This document shows positions 1 to 6,404 of a DNA stretch of 7,853 nt, piece after piece. Position numbers and translations under genes: made by a program. The DNA lies in assembly GCA_900553525.1 (NCBI GenBank), contig USDZ01000075.1, forward strand, positions 1 to 7,853. Direction: 5' to 3'. The notes under the pieces were generated by a model, which was not told the DNA's origin, searched no databases, and saw nothing but the letters and a program-made list of their open reading frames with translations. Each line of letters starts with the position of its first letter. Within the stretch, counting starts at the first letter, position 1. This DNA comes from an uncultured Oscillospiraceae bacterium. Its GTDB lineage: Bacteria > Bacillota > Clostridia > Oscillospirales > Acutalibacteraceae.

Positions 1-1
1 C

Positions 2-1813
2 GTTTATATTCTGGAAACGGCCTTATTGCGCACCTGGCCGGGGGAAAGGCAAATCGATTTCCTGCACGGACTGTTTCCTCAGATGATCAAGGACGGCCTG
101 CCGGTTTACGCTTATGAGGATGACGGGTATTGGAACGATCTTCGGGATATCTCCTCCTACTTAAGCGCCCAGCGGGACATTTTGGAGGGGAGGGTGCAGA
201 CGGCGCTTCATCCCATCGACGGAATGATCATCGGGGAAGCGAAACCCGCCGGAAACTACAGCATTACCCCGCCCGTGTATATTGGCGCGGACGTGCGGAT
301 CGGCAGCGGCGCTCAAATCGGGCCGTTCGCCGTATTGGACGACGGCTGTCATATCGGCCATAAAGCCAAAATCCGGGGTTCCGTTCTGCTCCCGAGCGCT
401 TATGCGGGCGACCGCGCGTCCATGACCGGGGCGGTGGTTTGCCACGGGGCCTCGGTCCGAAGGGGGGCCTCCCTGTTTGAAGGGGCCGTATTGGGAGCTG
501 GGAGCGTGGTGGGGGAGTACGCCTCTGTCAGCCCGGACGTGCGGATCTGGCCGGATAAAAAGGTCGAATCCAACTGCTGTCAGAGGGAGAATCTCCATAA
601 CGGCCATCAGCCGATCTTCCAATTCGATGAAAATGGACTGACAGGGGAGACGGGGGTGGAACTGACGCCGGAGTTCTGCGCGCGGTTGGGAGCGGCCATC
701 GGTAGTTTGACGCGGGGTGAAAAAGTGGCGGTGGGATGCAGCCATGACAAAGCGGCGTCGGTTATGAAAATGGCCTTGGTCGCGGGTATTCTTTCCGCTG
801 GAGGCCTGGTGTGGGATTTCGGCTCCTGTATCGATCCCCAGTTCGATTATTTCGTCAATTTTAGTATGATCCGTACCGGAGCCTATATTGCGGGAGGCCC
901 CCGGGGATCGGTGCGTCTGTCCGCGTCCGGCGGCCTGCCGGCGCCCCGTTCTCTCGAACGGGCGGTGGAAGTCCGCTTATCCTCGGGAGATTTTGCCAGA
1001 GCCGGATGGGACAGCTTACGGGAGCCGACCGACATGTCGGGAATGCGGCAGCTGTACCGCCAGGAACTCATCGGCCTGGCCCCCGATGGTTTGAGCGGGA
1101 TGAAGGCCGAAGTCCGGGGTTCCGATATGGAGCCGGTCAAACTGCTGTCTTCCGTCCTCTCCACTATCGGCTGTTCCATGGATGGGGGGCTGCGTCTCCA
1201 TCTGGGCGCCAGAGGGCGCAGGTTGTCGGTGTTTGACCCGGTCGCCGGATACATCTGGCCGGAACGGGTGTTGGCGATGAACTGTCTGATCGAACTGAAA
1301 TCCGGAGGGGAATTGGCTCTGCCCTATGACGCTCCCTTAGCAATCGATCAATTGGCGGCGAGCTATGACAGCCAGGTCAAACGGTATTTGAGTTGTCCCT
1401 CGGACGAATCCGACCGGGATGCACGCCGTTTAGCGGCCAATCAGCCTTGGGCGCGGGACGGCCTGATGATGGCCGTCCGCCTGCTTGGCTGGCTCAAAAG
1501 GACACACGCGAGCGTTTCCGGTCTTCTGGAGGAACTGCCCGATTTTGCGGTTACAACGAAAACCGTTCCCTGTTCGGCAAACCCCGGTCAGGTGCTGCAA
1601 AAACTGAATGGCGGCAGAAGGGAAACCCATAGGGGAGAAGGCGCCCGGTTCCGCTTTCCCTCTGGGAATATCCTTGTCCGGCCCTCCAAAAGAGGAAAGA
1701 ATCTGATATTGGTGGCGGAAGCCCGGGATTCGGAAACAGCCGCCGAACTCTGCGGGGAACTGGAACAGAAGCTTGGAACGGTTTTCCTTGACATTGGAGA
1801 AGAAAAACAGTAA
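2..1813 (+). CDS. NDP-sugar pyrophosphorylase / hexapeptide / phosphohexomutase-like fusion protein, 5' partial
   Basis: The reading frame is open to the left edge, so the true start lies outside; 603 codons are visible. Residues 1-61 are the end of a nucleotidyltransferase domain of the mannose-1-phosphate guanylyltransferase/glucose-1-phosphate thymidylyltransferase type (VYILE near the edge, then GYWNDLRD at 42-49, equivalent to the usual GYWxDIG). Residues about 88-190 carry imperfect hexapeptide repeats (YIGADVRIGSGAQIGPFAV), a left-handed beta-helix. From about residue 218 (TPEFCARLGAAIGSL) to the end lies a phosphohexomutase-like domain. Its TASHNP phosphoserine loop is not recognisable, and the metal loop DxDGDR is replaced by LGARGRR (nt 1202-1222), so mutase activity is unlikely. 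By family, the protein would make an NDP-sugar for cell-surface polysaccharide in the cytoplasm; the nucleotide and sugar cannot be told without the missing N-terminus. The TTG at 26 is internal, not the start. A promoter for the next gene overlaps its stop codon. Confidence 0.85.
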   Translation, partial: VYILETALLRTWPGERQIDFLHGLFPQMIKDGLPVYAYEDDGYWNDLRDISSYLSAQRDILEGRVQTALHPIDGMIIGEAKPAGNYSITPPVYIGADVRIGSGAQIGPFAVLDDGCHIGHKAKIRGSVLLPSAYAGDRASMTGAVVCHGASVRRGASLFEGAVLGAGSVVGEYASVSPDVRIWPDKKVESNCCQRENLHNGHQPIFQFDENGLTGETGVELTPEFCARLGAAIGSLTRGEKVAVGCSHDKAASVMKMALVAGILSAGGLVWDFGSCIDPQFDYFVNFSMIRTGAYIAGGPRGSVRLSASGGLPAPRSLERAVEVRLSSGDFARAGWDSLREPTDMSGMRQLYRQELIGLAPDGLSGMKAEVRGSDMEPVKLLSSVLSTIGCSMDGGLRLHLGARGRRLSVFDPVAGYIWPERVLAMNCLIELKSGGELALPYDAPLAIDQLAASYDSQVKRYLSCPSDESDRDARRLAANQPWARDGLMMAVRLLGWLKRTHASVSGLLEELPDFAVTTKTVPCSANPGQVLQKLNGGRRETHRGEGARFRFPSGNILVRPSKRGKNLILVAEARDSETAAELCGELEQKLGTVFLDIGEEKQ

Positions 1814-1816
1814 GAT
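1788..1816 (+). promoter_or_regulatory. SigA-type promoter for the rnj operon
   Basis: A perfect -35 hexamer TTGACA (1788-1793) is followed, after exactly 17 bp, by TAAGAT (1811-1816), a 4/6 match to the -10 consensus. It straddles the last codons and the stop of the upstream gene. Transcription would begin near 1823-1825, giving RNase J a leader of about 136 nt that contains the hairpin at 1891-1910. It is the best promoter-like sequence I found ahead of the five-gene cluster. It is a sequence match only; no start site is known. Confidence 0.6.
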
Positions 1817-1829
1817 AAAGGAGATACTT

Positions 1830-1883
1830 GTGACCGGATTATTGCAATGGTGTTCCATGAAATGTGTTCGGATGATACGTTGA
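1830..1883 (+). CDS. Possible 17-codon leader peptide upstream of rnj
   Basis: A GTG codon at 1830 lies 6 nt after a perfect AAGGAG (1818-1823) and opens a frame of 17 codons (MTGLLQWCSMKCVRMIR) ending in TGA at 1881-1883, 7 nt before the terminator-like hairpin at 1891. That placement is what a leader peptide or attenuator would show. Against it: the frame is very short, has no run of one amino acid to act as a sensor, and if transcription starts at the predicted site near 1823 the Shine-Dalgarno would be mostly missing from the message. It would then be translated only on read-through from the upstream gene. No family is recognised. Confidence 0.18.
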   Translation: MTGLLQWCSMKCVRMIR

Positions 1884-1890
1884 ATCGGAC

Positions 1891-1915
1891 AGCTCCACGG
1901 CCGTGGGGCTCTTTT
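1891..1915 (+). terminator. Intrinsic terminator-like hairpin in the rnj leader
   Basis: AGCTCCAC (1891-1898) pairs with GTGGGGCT (1903-1910) with one T-G wobble around the loop GGCC; the whole 20 nt is nearly palindromic. A short T run (1912-1915) follows after one C. It can end transcription from the upstream sugar-nucleotide gene. It also lies downstream of the predicted rnj promoter, so it may attenuate rnj transcription. The T tract is short and broken by CCC, which suggests partial rather than complete termination. Confidence 0.6.
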
Positions 1916-1947
1916 CCCGTGCGATATGTCCTGCCAAACAAAGAAAC

Positions 1948-1952
1948 GGAGG
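1948..1952 (+). promoter_or_regulatory. Ribosome binding site that fixes the rnj start
   Basis: GGAGG lies 7 nt ahead of the GTG at 1960, an optimal spacing, with an A and six T between them. It supports the GTG start over the in-frame GTG at 1903, which lies inside the hairpin, and over the first in-frame ATG at 2149, which has no well-placed Shine-Dalgarno. Confidence 0.8.
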
Positions 1953-1959
1953 ATTTTTT

Positions 1960-3813
1960 GTGACAACCGACAATCAAAAAAAAGCGGGCGGCAAAGGTCC
2001 GGTTAAACGGCCGTCTCGTACCCCTTCCAAGGGACAGCCGGAGAGGACCCGCCCTGTCGCTCCGGCTGCCGTTCCAGCGGCGGATGCATCCGATCCGGCC
2101 GCACGGACCAGCCGTCCCCGTCGGGGACGGCCGCCAAAAAAACAGGCCATGCCACCCACACCGGTGAAACTCACCATGCTCGGCGGCTTGAATGAGATCG
2201 GAAAGAACATCACGCTGTTTGAATATGGGGACGACGCCTTTTTGATCGACTGCGGCATGGCGTTTCCGGATGATGAGATGCTCGGCGTAGACATCGTACT
2301 CCCGGATTTCACCTATGTGGAAAAAAACCGCGACCGGATCAAGGGGATTGTACTCACCCACGGACATGAGGATCATATCGGCGGGCTGCCCTATCTTCTC
2401 AAACAGATGGATTTCCCCATATATGGGACGAAACTCACCCTGGCGCTCGTGGATTCCAAACTCAAAGAACACGGTCTGTCGGGTAAGGTCAAGCTCAACG
2501 TCGTGGATCCGGGCGGAGTGATTCGATTCGGTGCCGTCTCGGTCGAGTTCATCCATGTCAATCACTCCATTCCGGATGCAGTGGCATTGGGAATCAAAAC
2601 CCCGATCGGTTATGTGGTACACACTGGTGACTTCAAGATTGACTGCACCCCGATCATGGGAAGAATGATGGATCTCGCCCGGCTTGGCGAGATCGGCAAT
2701 GCGGGAGTGCTTGCGCTTTTAGCGGATTCCACCAACGCCGAACGGCCCGGATATACGCCGAGTGAACGGGTGGTGGGGGACAGCTTTGCCAACCTCTTTA
2801 AAAAGGCGGAAAATAAGCGAATCATCATCGCGACTTTTTCGTCGAATCTCCACCGCATTCAGCAGATAATCGATGCGGCGATGAAAGACGGTCGGAAGGT
2901 GGCGGTGTCCGGCCGGAGCATGCTCAATTTCGTCAACATCGCGACGGAACTCGGTTATTTGACCGTGCCGGAGGGCATTTTGATCGATATTGATTTGATC
3001 AACCGGTACCCAAAGGAAAAAATGACCATTATCACCACGGGTTCTCAAGGAGAACCTATGTCGGCACTTAGCCGGATGGCGTTTTCCGATCACCGACAGG
3101 TGGAAGTCGGGCCGGACGATTATATCATCATTTCCGCCACCCCCATTCCAGGAAACGAAAAAACCGTGGGACGGGTGGTCAACGAACTGATGAAGCGGGG
3201 TTGTGACGTAGTATATGAGAAGATGTACGACGTCCATGTTTCCGGCCACGCCTGTCAGGAAGAACTGAAAATCGTGCATGGGCTGACCAAGCCCCGGTTC
3301 TTTATTCCGGTTCACGGAGAACAGAAGCATATGCATAAACATGCGGCGCTGGCCCGCTCCATGGGGATGAGTCCCCAGAATGTGCTTATTCCCGATATCG
3401 GCCGTGTGATTGAGATCACCCCCGATAAAATGGAGGTCACGGGTACTGTACCGGCCGGCCGGGTGTTGGTGGACGGCCTCGGTGTGGGCGACGTGGGCAG
3501 CATTGTGCTGCGGGACCGGAAGCATCTGGCTCAGGATGGCCTGATCGTGGTGGTGGCAGCGATCGACACTTCGATCGGTCAGATCGTGTCCGGCCCGGAT
3601 ATTGTCTCTCGTGGTTTTGTCTATGTGCGGGAGTCGGAGCGTCTGATCGATGACGCGCGTGCCATTGCCAGGGGTGTGCTCGAGGAATGCTGCCGCGATC
3701 ACGCTTACGATTGGACGACGATGAAATCCAGGGTGCGGGACGAATTGTCCCATATGCTGTTCCAGAAGACCAAACGCAGCCCGATGATCTTGCCCATCCT
3801 GATGGATGTATAA
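1960..3813 (+). CDS. rnj: Ribonuclease J (metallo-beta-lactamase/beta-CASP RNase) with a basic N-terminal extension
   Basis: 617 residues. RNase J is a cytoplasmic 5'-3' exoribonuclease and endonuclease for mRNA decay and rRNA/mRNA maturation. After about 68 disordered-looking residues rich in Pro, Ala, Arg and Lys, the catalytic core starts at VKLTMLGGLNEIGKN. Zinc motif 2 is intact (HGHEDH: H134, H136, D138, H139), as are H202 and D224 (HTGDF). Beta-CASP motifs follow: ADSTNA at 255-260, SGRSM at 317-321, TGSQGEP at 360-366, SATPIPGNE at 392-400, SGHA at 428-431 (H430) and PVHGEQKH at 450-457. The C-terminal domain is complete to the usual end. The core is of normal length (about 550); the extension makes the protein longer than Bacillus RNase J1. 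Residues 51-62 (SRPRRGRPPKKQ) resemble an AT-hook. It is the first gene of the cluster, with its own promoter and a leader hairpin upstream. Identity is very secure; the extra N-terminus rests on the GTG start with a strong RBS. Confidence 0.96.
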   Translation: MTTDNQKKAGGKGPVKRPSRTPSKGQPERTRPVAPAAVPAADASDPAARTSRPRRGRPPKKQAMPPTPVKLTMLGGLNEIGKNITLFEYGDDAFLIDCGMAFPDDEMLGVDIVLPDFTYVEKNRDRIKGIVLTHGHEDHIGGLPYLLKQMDFPIYGTKLTLALVDSKLKEHGLSGKVKLNVVDPGGVIRFGAVSVEFIHVNHSIPDAVALGIKTPIGYVVHTGDFKIDCTPIMGRMMDLARLGEIGNAGVLALLADSTNAERPGYTPSERVVGDSFANLFKKAENKRIIIATFSSNLHRIQQIIDAAMKDGRKVAVSGRSMLNFVNIATELGYLTVPEGILIDIDLINRYPKEKMTIITTGSQGEPMSALSRMAFSDHRQVEVGPDDYIIISATPIPGNEKTVGRVVNELMKRGCDVVYEKMYDVHVSGHACQEELKIVHGLTKPRFFIPVHGEQKHMHKHAALARSMGMSPQNVLIPDIGRVIEITPDKMEVTGTVPAGRVLVDGLGVGDVGSIVLRDRKHLAQDGLIVVVAAIDTSIGQIVSGPDIVSRGFVYVRESERLIDDARAIARGVLEECCRDHAYDWTTMKSRVRDELSHMLFQKTKRSPMILPILMDV

Positions 3814-3831
3814 GCCCCCGCAGATAAACGT

Positions 3832-3856
3832 TGTCCGCCGCCCTGAGCGGCGGACA
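3832..3856 (+). repeat. Perfect inverted repeat (hairpin) between rnj and gdpP
   Basis: TGTCCGCCGC (3832-3841) pairs perfectly with GCGGCGGACA (3847-3856) across the loop CCTGA, giving a very stable GC-rich 10-bp stem (11 with a T-G closing pair). No T tract follows on the + strand (GACATAAGCGG), so it is not a standard intrinsic terminator. It could be a weak terminator, an RNA-processing or 3'-end-protecting structure that sets the rnj to gdpP ratio, or a protein-binding site. On the minus strand the run after the stem is also poor in T. Confidence 0.7.
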
Positions 3857-3900
3857 GACATAAGCGGTTGGACAGAACGATTGGAAAGGGAGAGATGCTG

Positions 3901-5901
3901 ATGAAGAAAAAACCGTTTTGGAGCGTTTCTCCCGCCGTGATATTGCTTGCGGCGACCCTCGTCCTCGTGACGGGGGCCACCTTTTTCCTCAATCCGTTGG
4001 TTTTCTATGTGGAGGCCGGCGTGGTATTGGCCGTATTGGTTATTTGTATCTGGCGGTTCAGCCGATTGAAGGCGGATGTGAGCCGTTATCTCACCCGGAT
4101 TTCAGGGCAACTTGATCAGACCAGCCGCGACGCTCTTTCCTTGTTTCCTTTGCCGGTTGTCGTCGCCACCGAGCAGGGAGAGGTCCTGTGGTACAACGAG
4201 CCGTTTCGCAATCAGGTGCTTGACGGGAGTGAACGGTTCGGGGAATCGATTGAATCCGTTGACGGCGGGGTTTCGATGAAGGAATTGCAAAAAAAGCGTT
4301 TTTTTGATATGCAATACCGGAACCGGTGTTATACAGTTTATACCAGCACCGTCAAAGTACGGGACGCTTCTTTATATATCCTATATTATGTGGACAACAC
4401 CCACTTGAAGGAAATTGCCGAGGAATACGCCCTCAGCCGTCCCGCTGTCATGATGGTCTACATAGACAACATCGAGGAAGTCATGCAGGGTATTCGGGAC
4501 AGCGAAAGGGCGCATATTACCGGACGGGTGGAAACCATCTTGGAGGATTGGATTGGAGCCACCTCCGGCATTTTGCGCAAATACGGCAGCGACCGGTTTA
4601 TGGTGCTTTTAGAAGAGCGGCATCTCGAACAAATTATCGCCGGTCGGTTCGATATTCTAGACCGCGTACGGTCGATCCAGACGAGTGAAAGGGTCAGCGT
4701 GACCCTGTCCATCGGCGTGGGACAGGGGGAAACCCTGCGGGAATCGGAGGCGATGGCCAGACAGGCAATCGAGATGGCTCTGGGACGCGGCGGGGATCAG
4801 GCGGCCGTAAAAACAAAAAATGGTTTTGACTTTTACGGCGGCGTCTCCAAAGGTATAGAAAAACGCACAAAGGTGCGTACCCGTGTGGTGGCTTCGGCTT
4901 TGCAGGAGCTGATCGAGGGCAGTGAAAATGTACTGGTGATGGGACACCGGTTTTCCGATCTCGACTGCCTGGGTTCGGCGGTGGCGATGGCGGCGGTGGC
5001 CCGCAGTCTGGGCCGGCCCGCCTATGTGGTCACACAACGAGACAAGACCCTTGCCAGGGAACTTCTCGACCGCTACAGTCAGGCAGGACAGGGAGACCTC
5101 TTTATCGAACCGGACGACGGTTTGCCCCTTCTTCATCGCCGTACCCTGTTGATCATCACCGATACCCATAATCCCGATATGCTTGAGTGGCCGCCGCTCT
5201 ATCAGCGTGCCGAAACCGTTGTGGTGATTGACCACCATCGCAAGATGGTCAATCATATCGACAACGCGGTGATTTTTTATCATGAACCGTATTCCAGTTC
5301 AGCGTCTGAAATGGTGGCGGAACTGGTGCAGTATATGGGGGCCCACAGCATTTCCAGACTGGAAGCCGAGGCGCTGCTTGCCGGTATCATGCTCGATACC
5401 CGCAGCTTTGTGATGAAAGCCGGTGTCCGCACCTTTGAGGCCGCTGCGTATCTACGCCGACAGGGGGCCGATACCGTCGAGGTCAAGAGGATGTTTGCTG
5501 AAAGCGCGGCGACTTATCGAAAAAAAGCGGATATTGTTTCACGCGCGGAGATTTACCGCCGCACCGCCATTGCATATGACGAGGAGGGCGGCACCGAAGT
5601 ACGCATCGCCGCTTCGCAGGCTGCGGATGAGCTGCTCTCCATCAAAGGGGTAGACGCCGCTTTCACCCTTTTTACCGAAAACGGCGGGGTCAACATTTCC
5701 GCCCGCTCTCTGGGAGATTTCAATGTGCAGCTCGTCATGGAGGCGATCGGCGGCGGGGGGCATTTGACGATGGCGGGAGCTTTTTTGAAAGACACCCGTA
5801 TGGAAGAGGCGAAACGGCTTCTTTTAAAAGCCATTGATACGCATATCCAAACCCGGGAGCGGTCTCTGGCCGCGCAGTTCCCTCCGAATGAAATGGTGTA
5901 A
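3901..5901 (+). CDS. gdpP: Cyclic-di-AMP phosphodiesterase, GdpP type (PAS, degenerate GGDEF, DHH-DHHA1)
   Basis: 666 residues, close to the family's usual length of about 655-660. It hydrolyses c-di-AMP to pApA at the inner face of the membrane and so affects potassium balance, wall stress and beta-lactam tolerance. Two membrane helices lie at about 11-30 and 33-52. A PAS-like domain covers about 75-170 (FPLPVVVATEQGEVLWYNE). A degenerate GGDEF domain covers about 175-310, with GSDRF (229-233) in place of GGDEF, as expected for this family. The DHH domain keeps its metal ligands: GHRFSDLD at 348-355 (H349, D353, D355), D421 in DTHNPD, IDHHR at 443-447, and D499 in LDTRSF. DHHA1 carries GGGGHLTMAG at 617-626. 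The start chosen is ATG 3901, with GGGAG 8 nt upstream; ATG 3895 is too close to it, and the TTG at 3868 lacks an RBS. It follows rnj by 87 bp, with a hairpin between, and precedes rplI by 24 bp. Confidence 0.95.
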   Translation: MKKKPFWSVSPAVILLAATLVLVTGATFFLNPLVFYVEAGVVLAVLVICIWRFSRLKADVSRYLTRISGQLDQTSRDALSLFPLPVVVATEQGEVLWYNEPFRNQVLDGSERFGESIESVDGGVSMKELQKKRFFDMQYRNRCYTVYTSTVKVRDASLYILYYVDNTHLKEIAEEYALSRPAVMMVYIDNIEEVMQGIRDSERAHITGRVETILEDWIGATSGILRKYGSDRFMVLLEERHLEQIIAGRFDILDRVRSIQTSERVSVTLSIGVGQGETLRESEAMARQAIEMALGRGGDQAAVKTKNGFDFYGGVSKGIEKRTKVRTRVVASALQELIEGSENVLVMGHRFSDLDCLGSAVAMAAVARSLGRPAYVVTQRDKTLARELLDRYSQAGQGDLFIEPDDGLPLLHRRTLLIITDTHNPDMLEWPPLYQRAETVVVIDHHRKMVNHIDNAVIFYHEPYSSSASEMVAELVQYMGAHSISRLEAEALLAGIMLDTRSFVMKAGVRTFEAAAYLRRQGADTVEVKRMFAESAATYRKKADIVSRAEIYRRTAIAYDEEGGTEVRIAASQAADELLSIKGVDAAFTLFTENGGVNISARSLGDFNVQLVMEAIGGGGHLTMAGAFLKDTRMEEAKRLLLKAIDTHIQTRERSLAAQFPPNEMV

Positions 5902-5925
5902 AATTACAGAAAGCGGGGATACGCA

Positions 5926-6366
5926 ATGAAAGTTATATTGAAAGAGGATGTCAAAGGACAGGGGAAAAAAGGAGAACTGGTCAACGTTTCCGACGGTTAT
6001 GCGCGCAATTTCCTTTTTCCGCGGAACCTAGCGGTTCCCGCAGACGCTCAGGCGATGAATGAACTGAGAAATAAGGAAGAAGCCGCCCGCCACCGCTTGC
6101 TGGTGGAAAAGCAGGAGGCGGAGGAGACCGCACGCCGTCTGTCGGGGAAAACATTGAAGCTGTCCGCCAAGGCGGGCCAGGGAGGGCGCTTGTTTGGTTC
6201 GGTGACGACCAAGGAAGTCGCGGAGGAGCTCAAAAGGCAGTTTCAGGTCTCTGTGGACAAGCGGAAAATCGAGATGGCGGATATCAAGGCCTTTGGATCC
6301 TATGAGGCGGTTGTGAAACTCACCCAGGGAATTACGGCCAAGATGACGGTGATGGTCAGCGAATAA
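5926..6366 (+). CDS. rplI: 50S ribosomal protein L9
   Basis: 146 residues, the normal length for L9. The N-terminal domain is canonical: MKVILKEDVKGQGKKGELV, then VSDGYARNFLFPRNLAVPA, the 23S rRNA-binding part with the signature GYxxNFL. The connecting helix is charged and rich in Glu, Lys and Arg (about residues 45-75), and the C-terminal domain begins about residue 80 (GGRLFGSVTTKEVAEEL). L9 binds domain V of 23S rRNA near the L1 stalk and helps keep reading frame and maturation fidelity. The start is fixed by the conserved MKVIL. The Shine-Dalgarno is weak (GGGGA at 5915-5919, 6 nt away), so initiation may depend partly on the upstream gene. Lying between gdpP and dnaB is a common arrangement in Firmicutes. 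Confidence 0.97.
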   Translation: MKVILKEDVKGQGKKGELVNVSDGYARNFLFPRNLAVPADAQAMNELRNKEEAARHRLLVEKQEAEETARRLSGKTLKLSAKAGQGGRLFGSVTTKEVAEELKRQFQVSVDKRKIEMADIKAFGSYEAVVKLTQGITAKMTVMVSE

Positions 6367-6404
6367 GAAACACGGCGAAAGGACGCCTCGCAAGGAGAAT
6401 TGCC

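Noticed and set aside
1903..1959. In-frame upstream GTG start for RNase J, adding 19 residues
   Set aside because: The GTG lies inside the right arm of the hairpin and has no Shine-Dalgarno, while GTG 1960 has GGAGG at ideal spacing.
1588..2622. Long minus-strand frame (344 codons) spanning the end of the first gene, the intergenic region and the start of rnj
   Set aside because: It crosses two unrelated + strand genes and a terminator, has no family resemblance, and is best explained as an antisense shadow.
3047..3060. Internal AAGGAG followed 5 nt later by an in-frame ATG in rnj, which could give a C-terminal fragment
   Set aside because: The bases encode the conserved beta-CASP motif SQGEPM, so the match follows from protein constraint; the fragment would split the beta-CASP domain.
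2719..3861. Long minus-strand frame (380 codons) opposite rnj
   Set aside because: It mirrors the codon pattern of a clearly conserved RNase J gene, its product is rich in His and lacks any recognisable domain, and no good RBS or promoter supports it.
3868..3900. TTG 3868 or ATG 3895 as the gdpP start
   Set aside because: TTG 3868 has no RBS and would add a charged tail before the first membrane helix; ATG 3895 lies only 2 nt from the Shine-Dalgarno. ATG 3901 fits both spacing and the family start (MKKK then membrane helix).
5899..5904. TAAAAT as a -10 element for rplI
   Set aside because: It overlaps the gdpP stop codon, but no acceptable -35 hexamer lies 16-18 bp upstream and there is no extended -10 TG.
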